Assembly (NCBI GenBank): GCA_017656265.1
Contig: JACDOD010000003.1
Coordinates: 186,001 to 250,000, forward strand
Length of the DNA stretch: 64,000 nt
Reading direction: 5' to 3'
Source: Bacillaceae bacterium
GTDB taxonomy: Bacteria > Bacillota > Bacilli > Bacillales > Alkalibacillaceae
Position 1 is the stretch's first letter, and each line of letters opens with the position of its first letter. The position numbers and the translations under genes are program-made. Shown here piece after piece: positions 19,747 through 28,200 of the stretch. The notes under the pieces were generated by a model that made no database searches, was not told the DNA's origin, and saw only the letters and a list, made by a program, of their open reading frames with translations.

Positions 19747-19791
19747 TTGACCTTATTGGTCAATGACAGTATAATTGACTAAACTGGTCAA
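19747..19791 (+). promoter_or_regulatory. Promoter with two palindromic TetR-type operators
   Basis: TTGACC (19747-19752), 17 bases, then TATAAT (19770-19775) form the promoter. Two 17-base palindromes of the form TTGACY-N5-GGTCAA lie at 19747-19763 and 19775-19791, 28 bases apart. One covers the -35 and spacer; the other starts at the last base of the -10. This strongly suggests autorepression by the TetR protein that follows. Confidence 0.8.
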
Positions 19792-19841
19792 TGATATTCA
19801 TAACATCAATCGATCCTAGATGAAAGGAGGGAACCCAGGTT

Positions 19842-20453
19842 TTGAATGAAAAATTTTTCAGCCTTGATCAGGAGAAACAGGAACGAATCATTAACGCAGC
19901 ACTGAAAGAGTTTGGGCAGAAAGGTTTTCAAAAGGCTTCGACTAATGAAATAGTCAAAGAAGCCGGGATTTCAAAAGGATTACTATTCCATTATTTCAAC
20001 AACAAAAAAGGTTTGTATCTATTTTTATTTGATTATGCGGTGGATAGGCTTGTGGAACGAATCTTTAGCAATGAGAATCAGCTTATGGAAGATGTGTTTG
20101 AACGTTTTTTGCAAATAACCATACAAAAACTGCATTTGTTTAAGAAGCATCCGGATTTGCTAGACTTTTTAATGACTGCAATGGACGACGAAACCATTCA
20201 ATATGACTTGAAAAATAGAGAAATGCTGGAGCAGGCTTATCAGCGGGTTTTTGCAGGAATTGATTACAGTCGATTTAAATCGGGAATTGATATTGAGAAA
20301 GCCTTGAAGGTGATTTTTTGGACATTTCAGGGCTTTGGGGAAGAGGAGCAGGAGAATCTCAAACAATTAGGTATCCAGCATTATGATATAAATCGAGTAA
20401 AAACCAGAATGGAGGATTATATCCAATTATTGCGCCAGTTGTTTTATGAATGA
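19842..20453 (+). CDS. TetR-family repressor
   Basis: A 203-residue TetR-type regulator. The N-terminal helix-turn-helix (about residues 10-56) carries the typical QERIINAALKEFGQKGFQKAS and GLLFHYFNNKKGLY features, and the C-terminal two-thirds is a helical ligand-binding domain. The start is TTG behind AAAGGAGGG. It heads a four-gene unit with an ABC-2 ATPase and two permeases. The paired operators in its promoter suggest it represses the exporter until an unknown ligand releases it. Confidence 0.93.
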   Translation: MNEKFFSLDQEKQERIINAALKEFGQKGFQKASTNEIVKEAGISKGLLFHYFNNKKGLYLFLFDYAVDRLVERIFSNENQLMEDVFERFLQITIQKLHLFKKHPDLLDFLMTAMDDETIQYDLKNREMLEQAYQRVFAGIDYSRFKSGIDIEKALKVIFWTFQGFGEEEQENLKQLGIQHYDINRVKTRMEDYIQLLRQLFYE

Positions 20454-20512
20454 ACGCCATCAGTTTATGATTCAGACGGAGCCAAAAGTTTAAATGTGAT
20501 GGAGGGATTGAA

Positions 20513-21415
20513 ATGAATGTGATTGAAATTAACGGGTTAACTAAACATTATGGAAAAGCCAGGGGAATTGAAGATGTCACTTTTTCTGTTAAAGAGGGAG
20601 AAATTTTTGGATTTATTGGACCGAATGGTGCAGGTAAGTCAACTACGATTCGTACCTTATTATCCCTGATTTATCCGACAGGTGGAAGTGCGACCATTTT
20701 GGGCATGGATATGATTAAGGATGCTCCGGAAATTAAAAAGCAGGTAGGCTATCTGCCGTCTGAAGTGTTTTATTACGACAATATGAAGGTGATTGATCTT
20801 CTAAATTACTCTGCTTCCTTTTATAAAAAGGATTGCAGCAGCCGAATCAAAGAATTAGCAGAGCGCCTTGATCTGGACCTAAATAAAAAAATAGAAGATT
20901 TGTCATTTGGAAATAAGAAAAAAGTAGGTATTGTACAGGGACTGCTCCATAGTCCGAAATTAATTATTCTTGATGAACCCACTAGTGGACTGGACCCTTT
21001 AATGCAGCAGACATTTTTTGACCTCCTTAAAGAAGAGAATGAAAAAGGTGTTACGATTTTATTCTCTTCTCACATCCTAAGTGAAGTTCAGAAGCTATGT
21101 GACCGGGTAGCTATTATTAAGGATGGAAAAATCGTGAAAGTAGAAAAGATCAGTACACTCAGGGAAAACAACTATAAAAAATTTCATATTGAAACGAAGA
21201 CTCCGGCTGATCAAGAAATGTTTAATTTTGAAGGAATTAAAGATCTGGAAATGGAAGGTAACTCTATTCGCTTTTTGTTTAAAGGGGATCTTAATCCCAT
21301 CATGGGAAGAATAGCCGAGCTTGATATTGGAAATGTGTGGATTGAGGAACCGGACTTAGAGGAAATTTTCATGCATTATTATGAAAAGGAGGATCAGGGA
21401 CGTGAACATGTATAG
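20513..21415 (+). CDS. ABC-2 exporter ATP-binding protein
   Basis: A 300-residue nucleotide-binding subunit. Walker A is GPNGAGKS (about residues 39-46), the signature is the degenerate LSFGNKKK (about 133-140), Walker B is LIILDEP, and the switch histidine is in SSHILSE. The C-terminal extension after residue 220 is typical of CcmA/NatA-type exporter ATPases. It overlaps the first permease by 14 bases. The substrate is unknown; drugs, bacteriocins or lipids are all possible. Confidence 0.93.
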   Translation: MNVIEINGLTKHYGKARGIEDVTFSVKEGEIFGFIGPNGAGKSTTIRTLLSLIYPTGGSATILGMDMIKDAPEIKKQVGYLPSEVFYYDNMKVIDLLNYSASFYKKDCSSRIKELAERLDLDLNKKIEDLSFGNKKKVGIVQGLLHSPKLIILDEPTSGLDPLMQQTFFDLLKEENEKGVTILFSSHILSEVQKLCDRVAIIKDGKIVKVEKISTLRENNYKKFHIETKTPADQEMFNFEGIKDLEMEGNSIRFLFKGDLNPIMGRIAELDIGNVWIEEPDLEEIFMHYYEKEDQGREHV

Positions 21416-22199
21416 ACATGAGTTTAAGAATGTATTAAAATCAACTCTTATTTGGACACTGTCCATTATGGCTATTACGATTTTTTTCTTTTCCATGTAT
21501 CCTACCTTTTCTGAAGAAGCAGAAAGTTTGAAAAGAATGCTAGAAGGATTCCCGGATGCGCTGCTGCAGGCTCTGAACTTTAATATTACAGCTTTTACAT
21601 CCATTCTCGGATTTTATTCTTATATTTTTGTTTATATCTCCCTGGCAGGTGCCATTCAGGCTATGGTTCTTGGTACAGGGATTGCTTCAAGAGAGATCAG
21701 GGAAAAAACAGCTGATTTCCTGCTGACTAAACCTGTGACCCGTCAATCCATTATGACTTCAAAGCTTTTAGCTGCTTTTACCGCCATTATCATTACCAAT
21801 GCAGGCTATCTATCGACCGCTTACCTGATGGCAGTTATTGTTGAAACTGAAGGTTTCAGCCAGGGGATATTTTTCATGATTTCATTGTCGTTATTTTTTA
21901 TTCAGCTGATCTTTTTGTCTGTTGGCGTTATTACTGCCGTACTGATTTCCAGATTGAAGGCCGTGCTTCCTGTTTCACTGGGGACGGTTTTTGCCTTTTT
22001 CGTTATCAATATGTTTTCCAAAAGTATCGGTGATGAAAAAATGGGTTATTTTACCCCGTTCCACTATTTTGATTCCATGTATATTTTGCAGCATGAGACC
22101 TATAATCCTTCTAATATGATTTTAGCGTTTGTACTGGTCGTTTTGCTGATCATCAGCAGTTATGTCGTCTATACAAAAAAAGATATTCATACAATCTAA
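21402..22199 (+). CDS. ABC-2 permease, subunit 1
   Basis: A 265-residue membrane protein with about six spans and the ABC-2 pattern. The segment EKTADFLLTKPVTRQSIMTSKLLAAF between spans 2 and 3 is typical of the NatB/ABC-2 class and is almost repeated in the next permease. The GTG at 21402 lies nine bases after AGGAGG and inside the ATPase gene; an ATG six bases later is an alternative. It probably forms a heterodimer with the next gene product. Confidence 0.9.
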   Translation: MNMYRHEFKNVLKSTLIWTLSIMAITIFFFSMYPTFSEEAESLKRMLEGFPDALLQALNFNITAFTSILGFYSYIFVYISLAGAIQAMVLGTGIASREIREKTADFLLTKPVTRQSIMTSKLLAAFTAIIITNAGYLSTAYLMAVIVETEGFSQGIFFMISLSLFFIQLIFLSVGVITAVLISRLKAVLPVSLGTVFAFFVINMFSKSIGDEKMGYFTPFHYFDSMYILQHETYNPSNMILAFVLVVLLIISSYVVYTKKDIHTI

Positions 22200-22212
22200 A
22201 GGAGGGGGAAAT

Positions 22213-23010
22213 ATGAACATCTTTCTGCAGGAATTGAAAGCCTATCGAAAATCACTAACGATCTGGATCATAGGGGTTCTTGTCATGGTGTTTTCCGGGA
22301 TGTCAAAATATGCTGGAATGGAGGGGGCGGGCCAGTCTTTGAATGAGCTGATGAATAATATGCCTGGAGTACTGAAAGCGATGCTGGGAATCCAATCCCT
22401 GGATGTTTCCAGTCCCCTCGGGTTTTATGGAGTTTTGTTCACTTATCTTGTAATCATGCTCACCGTACATGCTGTTATGATAGGATCCACCATATTGTCA
22501 AAGGAAGAACGGGACAAAACAGCCGAGTTTTTGATGACGAAACCAGTCACAAGGCCTTTTATTATAACATCTAAATTGTTTGCTGCAGCTGTGCAAGTGA
22601 CGATATTAACGATCGTCAGCTTTGTTTCATCATTGGCCGCCGTTTATTATTTTGCAGGGGAAGGAGAATTTTTTCGGGAAATACTGATTTTTTCCCTTGG
22701 ACTTTGGATGCTCCAGGTTTTGTTTTTAACGATTGGAAGCGGAATAGCTGCCATGAAAAAAAATCCTAAAAAAGCACCTGCATTATCGGCAGCCATTTTA
22801 CTATTCACTTTTTTTATTTCTATTATGGCTGATATGACCGAAAACCTCCAACCCCTCAAATATATCACTCCATTTCAATATGTTACAGCGGATATGGTGA
22901 TCAACGGGAATGGAATTGACGGGATTTATATTTTTCTGACATGTATACTGGTTTCTGTTTTCATATGGGTGACGTATGACCGTTATCGAAAACGGGATTT
23001 ATATGTATAG
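22213..23010 (+). CDS. ABC-2 permease, subunit 2
   Basis: A 265-residue membrane protein of the same size and topology as the preceding gene, sharing KTAEFLMTKPVTRPFIITSKLF with it. The two permeases are clearly paralogues from a tandem duplication. The ATG at 22213 follows AAAGGAGGGGG. It is the last gene of the TetR-controlled exporter operon and ends before a hairpin. Confidence 0.9.
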   Translation: MNIFLQELKAYRKSLTIWIIGVLVMVFSGMSKYAGMEGAGQSLNELMNNMPGVLKAMLGIQSLDVSSPLGFYGVLFTYLVIMLTVHAVMIGSTILSKEERDKTAEFLMTKPVTRPFIITSKLFAAAVQVTILTIVSFVSSLAAVYYFAGEGEFFREILIFSLGLWMLQVLFLTIGSGIAAMKKNPKKAPALSAAILLFTFFISIMADMTENLQPLKYITPFQYVTADMVINGNGIDGIYIFLTCILVSVFIWVTYDRYRKRDLYV

Positions 23011-23024
23011 GTGATAAAACAGGA

Positions 23025-23071
23025 AAGGGCTGGCTTCTCCTTCGATCTTTTCGGAAAAAGGAGCCAGCCCT
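23025..23071 (+). terminator. Hairpin after the ABC-2 operon
   Basis: AGGGCTGGC...TCTCCTT pairs with AAGGAG...CCAGCCCT to form a long imperfect stem. There is no T run, so it may act as a transcript stabiliser rather than a classical terminator. Confidence 0.55.
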
Positions 23072-23138
23072 ATGTATGATTTTAGGAAGATAATTTCGAA
23101 ACAGGAATTGACTCAGACTAATAATTCAATTAATATCT

Positions 23139-23160
23139 AATTAGATATATATCTAAATAG
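23139..23160 (+). promoter_or_regulatory. Operator of the ArsR/DUF2087 regulator
   Basis: A 22-base A/T-rich site with the perfect 14-base palindrome core TAGATATATATCTA. Its exact reverse complement recurs upstream of the MFS gene at 23848-23869. It ends 13 bases before the proposed regulator start. Confidence 0.75.
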
Positions 23161-23173
23161 AGGAGTGGTCGGT

Positions 23174-23755
23174 TTGATTCAATTAAGTCGTCTGGTTTCT
23201 TTTCATAAAGCTTTAAGTGATCCCAACCGAATCAGGATAGTGGCATTATTGAAGGACGGTCCTCTGCATGGGCAGGCCCTTGCCAGTAAACTGCATCTGA
23301 AGCCCCCGACAGTCACTCATCATGCAAAAAAATTAAAAGATGCAGGGATCATTGTTGAGCGGAGAAATAAGAATACTATTTATTTTCATTTAAATGAAAA
23401 ATCATTAGCTTTACTAGCAAACGGGATTTTACAGTTGGGAGGTGATCAAATGGCAAATAAACTAGAGGTAAGGGATGAGGAGAAACTGTCCATCATTAAA
23501 AATTTTACAACGGTGGATGGGAAGCTTAAGCAAATCCCTGCTCAGCAAAAAAAGAAAATTATTATACTGGCCTATTACATTCGGGGACTGGATCATGGGA
23601 AAAAGTATCAGGAAAAAGAGATCAATGAGTATATCAAGCAATTCCATGAGGATTTTGCGACTATCAGAAGAGAATGGGTCATGCATCACTATATGTATCG
23701 GCAGGATAATGTATATGAGTTGAATCCAAAAGAAATGTGGCCTCTGGTCTTTTAA
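23174..23755 (+). CDS. ArsR-type regulator with C-terminal DUF2087 domain
   Basis: A protein of about 193 residues. An ArsR-like winged helix (about residues 1-80) has the recognition segment LKPPTVTHHAKKLKDAGI, and a DUF2087 domain follows (about 110-190) with the KYQEKEINEYI and DFATIRREW motifs. The TTG at 23174 has AGAGGAG eight bases upstream; a GTG at 23165 is too close to it. No metal-binding cysteines are visible. The shared operator upstream of the next gene suggests it controls both itself and the MFS exporter. Confidence 0.88.
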   Translation: MIQLSRLVSFHKALSDPNRIRIVALLKDGPLHGQALASKLHLKPPTVTHHAKKLKDAGIIVERRNKNTIYFHLNEKSLALLANGILQLGGDQMANKLEVRDEEKLSIIKNFTTVDGKLKQIPAQQKKKIIILAYYIRGLDHGKKYQEKEINEYIKQFHEDFATIRREWVMHHYMYRQDNVYELNPKEMWPLVF

Positions 23756-23847
23756 CCGGTCCATATGAGGAAGTGCTCTGAAAAGGTGAAGAGAAAAATG
23801 CTCTGCCTTTTCAGAGAACCCGGCCGCAATCATATTTTTTTACCTAT

Positions 23848-23869
23848 CTATTTAGATATATATCTAATT
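23848..23869 (+). promoter_or_regulatory. Operator of the MFS exporter gene
   Basis: This site is the exact 22-base reverse complement of 23139-23160, with the same TAGATATATATCTA core. It lies 30-51 bases before the MFS start, where it would overlap a promoter. Confidence 0.75.
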
Positions 23870-23898
23870 ATACAAACATGAAATTAGGTGTATTAGAA

Positions 23899-25143
23899 AT
23901 GGTTGGCGTTCTAAAAAAGGAGAAAAATTATAACTGGCTATTTTTTTCAGGTCTGGTTAACGGAGTTGGTGATCGGTTCAGTCAGGTAGCAGTTTTAACG
24001 ATGCTGCTAGAACTGACGGGGTCTGGTCTGGCTGTTGGGGCGGCTCTTTCAATACGTATTTTTCCTTATTTATTTTTTTCATTTGCCGGTGGAGTCATGT
24101 CAGAACGTTTGTCCAGAAAGAAGATGATGGTCATCACAGATGTGATGCGAGTTCCCTTGGCACTATCTTTATTATTGGTCAATGAGCCGGAACATATCTG
24201 GATTATCTATGTGGTGCTGTTTTTCCTGGCTGTGGGTGAGGCTGTTTATGAACCGGTACGTAAATCCTTTATTTATGAAATTTTGCATGATCGTAAACAT
24301 GTGGCAAGGGTTAACGTCATGGAACAGAGCATGCTTGGCTTTGTATTGGTTTTCGGCTCTGTTTTTGGCGGGGTCTTTTCTTATTTGATGGGGCCAAAGG
24401 TCGTCTTCATCATCAATGGGGTATCATTTTTAATGGCAACGTTATTATTACTCAATATAACCGATGACAGACGACCGACATTGAAACCAAAGCATATTAA
24501 AGTATCTGTACGGGAAGAGTTGAAGCTCGTCAAAAAAGCGTTTCATCAAAATCCCGTTCTAAGAAATATTTTATTACTCGAATTAACCGTTCCATTTGCC
24601 AGCGGCCTGTTTAATGTCCTTATTAGTATCTATGCCATACAAGTTTTTCATGGAGAAGATCTGGGAGTGGGGCTATTTTATGGGGCTCTTGGGCTCGGAC
24701 TGATATTAAACTCATTCGTTTCTTTTCATCGTTATCAGAATCTGTATACATTAGCTCTGGTAGCTCTCATATTTGAGGGACTCATGCAGATACTAGTTTC
24801 TCAGTCATTCTCCATCTGGATGGCCGTGGTCTTATTAACGGGTGTTTCCTTTTTTGGGGGGATTGGAAATTCTATCTTTGATACATTGTTAATGAAGCTG
24901 ACACCTGCTGACCATCAGGGAGCTGTATTTGGTGTTACATCGATGGTTTCCAATGTCATCATCAGTCTTTCTATGTTTGCAGGGGGAGTATGGCTTGAAT
25001 GGATCGACCCAAGACATCTGGGATTGATAGCTGGATCCCTATTCATTGTATTTGCCATCATTTTTCTGGTATCCCAAAAGAAAATGATCACGAGGCAGGG
25101 ACATATAGAAATGAACGGTGAACAAGATAAACTAATGGGATAA
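23899..25143 (+). CDS. MFS exporter, probably multidrug-type
   Basis: A 12-span major facilitator protein of about 414 residues. The loop after span 2 carries the GGVMSERLSRKKMMVITD motif typical of drug:H+ antiporter and MefE-like transporters. The start is uncertain: ATG 23899 has AGGTG upstream, while ATG 23878 lies almost at the operator. It is probably repressed by the adjacent ArsR/DUF2087 protein through the mirrored operator. The substrate is unknown. Confidence 0.87.
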   Translation: MVGVLKKEKNYNWLFFSGLVNGVGDRFSQVAVLTMLLELTGSGLAVGAALSIRIFPYLFFSFAGGVMSERLSRKKMMVITDVMRVPLALSLLLVNEPEHIWIIYVVLFFLAVGEAVYEPVRKSFIYEILHDRKHVARVNVMEQSMLGFVLVFGSVFGGVFSYLMGPKVVFIINGVSFLMATLLLLNITDDRRPTLKPKHIKVSVREELKLVKKAFHQNPVLRNILLLELTVPFASGLFNVLISIYAIQVFHGEDLGVGLFYGALGLGLILNSFVSFHRYQNLYTLALVALIFEGLMQILVSQSFSIWMAVVLLTGVSFFGGIGNSIFDTLLMKLTPADHQGAVFGVTSMVSNVIISLSMFAGGVWLEWIDPRHLGLIAGSLFIVFAIIFLVSQKKMITRQGHIEMNGEQDKLMG

Positions 25144-25262
25144 AGATACATTGGCAAAGTCAACATGCGTGAGAATCCTTCAGGGACACAGCAAAGAACA
25201 TTCTTTCACTTATAGTGATGTGCATTGTCTGTCATACAGGTTATGAGTACTTTACTTGTACG

Positions 25263-25515
25263 TTTTTTTGGCCTTTACAGTTCTTATGAAGGCCATTTTC
25301 TTTGTTCTGTACTGTTGTTTTGGCGTTCATGGCTCCTATGAAGACCATTTCCTCCGTTTTTTCCTTTTGTTTTGGCGTTCATAGCGCCTATGAAGACCAT
25401 TTCCTCCGTTTCCTCTTTTTGTTTTGGCGTTCATAGCTGCCATGAAGACCATTTCCTCCGATTTATCCCGCTGTTTTGGCGTTCATAGCTCTTATGAAGG
25501 CCATTTTCTCCGTTC
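25263..25515. repeat. Five 52-bp tandem repeats, each with an internal palindrome
   Basis: TGGCGTTCAT-like starts occur at 25269, 25321, 25373, 25425 and 25477, exactly 52 bases apart. Each unit contains the palindrome TTCATAG-CNC-CTATGAA or a slightly changed version, flanked by TGGC on the left and GCCA/ACCA on the right. CATTTCCTCCG and a T/C-rich spacer follow. The two outer units are the most diverged. Confidence 0.92.
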
Positions 25516-25687
25516 CTTCAGTACGAGCCGAAAATACCAGAGACAGAGGGATGAGCTGACTGAGGAAGCCCAAGACCGAGCCCACAGAAAGCGAAACATG
25601 TTAAAGAAATAAAAATATCCGAACGCATTCAGATGTCGATTGAATATAGTTCGGATATTTTTTACTTTTTGCACTTTTGCCCCAGCC
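25516..25687. repeat. Dispersed repeat, partial copy (GGCTGGGACA family)
   Basis: This stretch shares CGAGCC, CAGAGACAGA, GGATGAG, GAAAGCGA and the ATATCCGAAC hairpin, in the same order, with the full element at 48470-48665. It ends in TGCCCCAGCC, one base from the TGTCCCAGCC end of that copy. The left end is missing, perhaps replaced by the 52-bp repeats. Confidence 0.75.
25613..25667. terminator. ATATCCGAAC hairpin, copy A
   Basis: AAATATCCGAAC and GTTCGGATATTT pair, with an inner ATTCA/TGAAT stem, and T runs allow termination. It serves the gap between the convergent MFS and ispH transcripts. Confidence 0.75.
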
Positions 25688-25731
25688 TCGATTTTTACAA
25701 TAAAAGCCCTAAATTGAGCGCCAGGCACTGT

Positions 25732-26685
25732 TTAGTTTTTCTTTGCTTTTACTTTCGGCAGAATTTTTTTTCGTTCAACGGTAGATTTTCGCTTCCAGGT
25801 ATCCGGGTTTTCAGGATCGTATTGCTCAATAAAACGAATGACCTCTTTCGTAATCGGTGTTGGTGTTGAAGCTCCAGCTGTAACGGCTACTTTGTTAACT
25901 CCTTTCAGCCATTCCAGCTGAATTTCCGTTACATCAGCAATTCGATAAGCTTTGGTTCCTGCAATTTCTTCAGATACCTGGGCCAGGCGGTTGGAATTAT
26001 TGCTGCGGGGATCGCCCACAACCAGGGTTAAATCAGCATCCTTCGCCTGTTCCGCCACAGCTTCCTGCCGTACCTGAGTAGCCATGCAAATTTCTTTCAC
26101 CATCTCCGTTTGGGGGTACTTTTCCTTTACTTTTTGCATCACATCATACACATCCCATTGACTCATGGTCGTCTGGTTGGTCACCAAAATTTTTTCATGA
26201 TCTGGATTTACAGTCAGACTGTCAACATCTTCCTCCGTCTGGACCAGATGGACATGATCCGGGGCAACACCAATGGCTCCTTCTGGTTCAGGATGACCTT
26301 TTTTGCCGATGTAGATAATTTCATATCCGTCCTTAGCTTTTTCTCTGATCAAATCATGGGTTTTGGTTACATCGGGACAGGTCGCATCTAAGACGGTGAG
26401 CCCCTTATCTCTGGCTCGCTGTTTCACTTCTGGTGATACACCATGAGCCGTAAAGATGACAGTTCCCTGATTTATTTCTTCAAGCAACTCCAGTCTGCTT
26501 TTTCCATCGAGGGTAATAATTCCTTCTTCTTTAAAGGCTTCTGTAACATGACTATTATGAACAATCATGCCAAGAATATAAATAGGTCTTGGCAAATTGG
26601 GATCTTTTGCTGCATTTTTCGCAATGACCATCGCATCCACGACACCATAGCAGTATCCCCGTGGCGCAATTTTAATAACTTCCAT
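25732..26685 (-). CDS. ispH: 4-hydroxy-3-methylbut-2-enyl diphosphate reductase
   Basis: A 317-residue IspH, the last enzyme of the MEP isoprenoid pathway, making IPP and DMAPP from HMBPP with a [4Fe-4S] cluster. Cluster cysteines are Cys12, Cys103 and Cys200, and active-site residues His43, His81, His131 and Glu133 are present. The start at 26685 is chosen because AGAGGAGG lies just upstream; a longer frame from 26724 lacks conservation. ispG, the preceding enzyme, is 5 kb away on the same strand. Confidence 0.96.
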   Translation of the reverse strand: MEVIKIAPRGYCYGVVDAMVIAKNAAKDPNLPRPIYILGMIVHNSHVTEAFKEEGIITLDGKSRLELLEEINQGTVIFTAHGVSPEVKQRARDKGLTVLDATCPDVTKTHDLIREKAKDGYEIIYIGKKGHPEPEGAIGVAPDHVHLVQTEEDVDSLTVNPDHEKILVTNQTTMSQWDVYDVMQKVKEKYPQTEMVKEICMATQVRQEAVAEQAKDADLTLVVGDPRSNNSNRLAQVSEEIAGTKAYRIADVTEIQLEWLKGVNKVAVTAGASTPTPITKEVIRFIEQYDPENPDTWKRKSTVERKKILPKVKAKKN

Positions 26686-26850
26686 ATTCAGGTCCTCCTC
26701 TGACGTATTTACCCATAGCCACACTTTAAAAAGTTTACTGGTTATATTATAAAGGTTAAGGAGATATTAGACAAAAAATTTCATAAAGTAGCGTTATCAT
26801 CCAGACTTTACTATAATGAAAATGCATGTTGATAAAAGGAGACATGAGCT

Positions 26851-28176
26851 ATGAGCAAAAATCGCTTTCAGTCATACGCTTTAAACCCCATTTCGTTGGA
26901 CATTATTCAAAAGCTGAATTTCCGGGAACCAACACCGATTCAGCAAAAAGTCATTCCCGCTGCACTAAGGGGAGAAAGTCTGATCGGTCAGTCCCATACG
27001 GGTTCTGGGAAAACCCATGCTTATTTAATTCCCATTTTTAATCAGTTAGATCAGTCAAAAGAAGAGATTCAATATGTCATCACCACCCCGACCAGGGAAC
27101 TCGCTATTCAAATATATGAAGAAGTCCGCAAGATGATTCAGCTTGCCGACAAGGAAGAAGACTGGCGGGCTAAACTGGTAATCGGCGGAACAGATAAACA
27201 GAAAATGGCTGACAAACTTAAACGGCCGCCGCAGATTATCGTTGGTACGCCAGGAAGGATCCTTGATCTATTAAAAAATGATGCAATGGATGTATACCGG
27301 GCAAATGCCCTGGTTATGGATGAAGCAGACTTAATGATTGACCTGGGCTTAATTGAAGAAGTCGATCAAATTCTTATTCGAATGAAGCAGGATCTTCAGT
27401 TAATGGTGTTCTCAGCAACCATTCCTGAAAAACTGAAACCATTTTTGAAAAAATATATGGAAAATCCGACATATATCTTAATGGATGATCAGGGACCAGC
27501 TCCTGAACAGCTGGAACACCGTCTCATTCCATTAAGACACCGCAATGTCGCTGATTTAATTTTAGAGGTATCCAGCATTATCAATCCGTATCTCGCCCTG
27601 ATTTTCGTCAATAAAAAAGATCATGCTGATGAACTGGCTGGGGAGCTTATCGAAAAAGGGCTGGAAGTCGGCGTGATCCATGGAGGGCTGACCCCAAGAG
27701 AAAGAAAGCGGATGTTAAAAGAATTAAAAAACTTAAGGTATCAGTATATTGTTGCTACGGATCTGGCAGCAAGGGGAATTGATATCCCGGGTGTCAGCCA
27801 TGTGTTCAATGCTGAAATGCCAAAAGATCCTGAGTTTTATATCCATAGAGCTGGGAGAACAGCCAGAGCTGGTCTCGAAGGTACAACGATCAGCTTTTAT
27901 TCCGAAGATGACATCCCTGTCATTCAAAAGTTGGAGAAATCGGGTATTACCTTCACTAATCAAGATATCAAAAATAGCCAGTGGGTAGAGGCCAAACCAT
28001 GGAATCAACGCACCACACGCAAAAAGAAAGACAGCGAATTAGAAGAAACGGCCTGGAAAATGGTGAAAAAGCCAAGAAAAGTGAAACCGGGTTATAAGAA
28101 AAAGATGAAAAAGCAGGCTGAAGATATGAAAAAGAAGTTAAAAAAAGACAAGTTTAAAAGAAGAAGAAAAAAATAA
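26851..28176 (+). CDS. cshB: DEAD-box RNA helicase CshB
   Basis: A 441-residue DEAD-box helicase. Motif I is SHTGSGKT, motif II is MDEAD, motif III is SAT and motif VI is HRAGRTARAG, followed by a very Lys/Arg-rich tail (about residues 385-441). CshB acts in cold adaptation and RNA metabolism in Bacillus. It is divergent from ispH and precedes nfo by 24 bases, the yqfP-yqfR-yqfS order of B. subtilis. Confidence 0.95.
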   Translation: MSKNRFQSYALNPISLDIIQKLNFREPTPIQQKVIPAALRGESLIGQSHTGSGKTHAYLIPIFNQLDQSKEEIQYVITTPTRELAIQIYEEVRKMIQLADKEEDWRAKLVIGGTDKQKMADKLKRPPQIIVGTPGRILDLLKNDAMDVYRANALVMDEADLMIDLGLIEEVDQILIRMKQDLQLMVFSATIPEKLKPFLKKYMENPTYILMDDQGPAPEQLEHRLIPLRHRNVADLILEVSSIINPYLALIFVNKKDHADELAGELIEKGLEVGVIHGGLTPRERKRMLKELKNLRYQYIVATDLAARGIDIPGVSHVFNAEMPKDPEFYIHRAGRTARAGLEGTTISFYSEDDIPVIQKLEKSGITFTNQDIKNSQWVEAKPWNQRTTRKKKDSELEETAWKMVKKPRKVKPGYKKKMKKQAEDMKKKLKKDKFKRRRKK

Positions 28177-28200
28177 TGAACTCTGGAGAGGAGAATGGAA

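Larger units (their letters stand above)
25144..25731. other. 588-base intergenic region made of repeats
   Basis: There is no credible gene between the MFS gene and the 3' end of ispH. The first ~115 bases look unstructured. Five 52-base palindromic repeats follow, and then a partial copy of the GGCTGGGACA element with its ATATCCGAAC hairpin. The open frames through this stretch are by-products of the repeats. Confidence 0.8.

Noticed and set aside
25263-25515. Possible CRISPR array
   Set aside because: The whole 52-base unit repeats, including the part that would be spacer; there are no unique spacers and no cas genes.
25424-25612. 62-codon open frame across the tandem repeats
   Set aside because: It reads through the non-coding 52-bp repeats and the dispersed element, has no ribosome binding site and no recognisable protein features.
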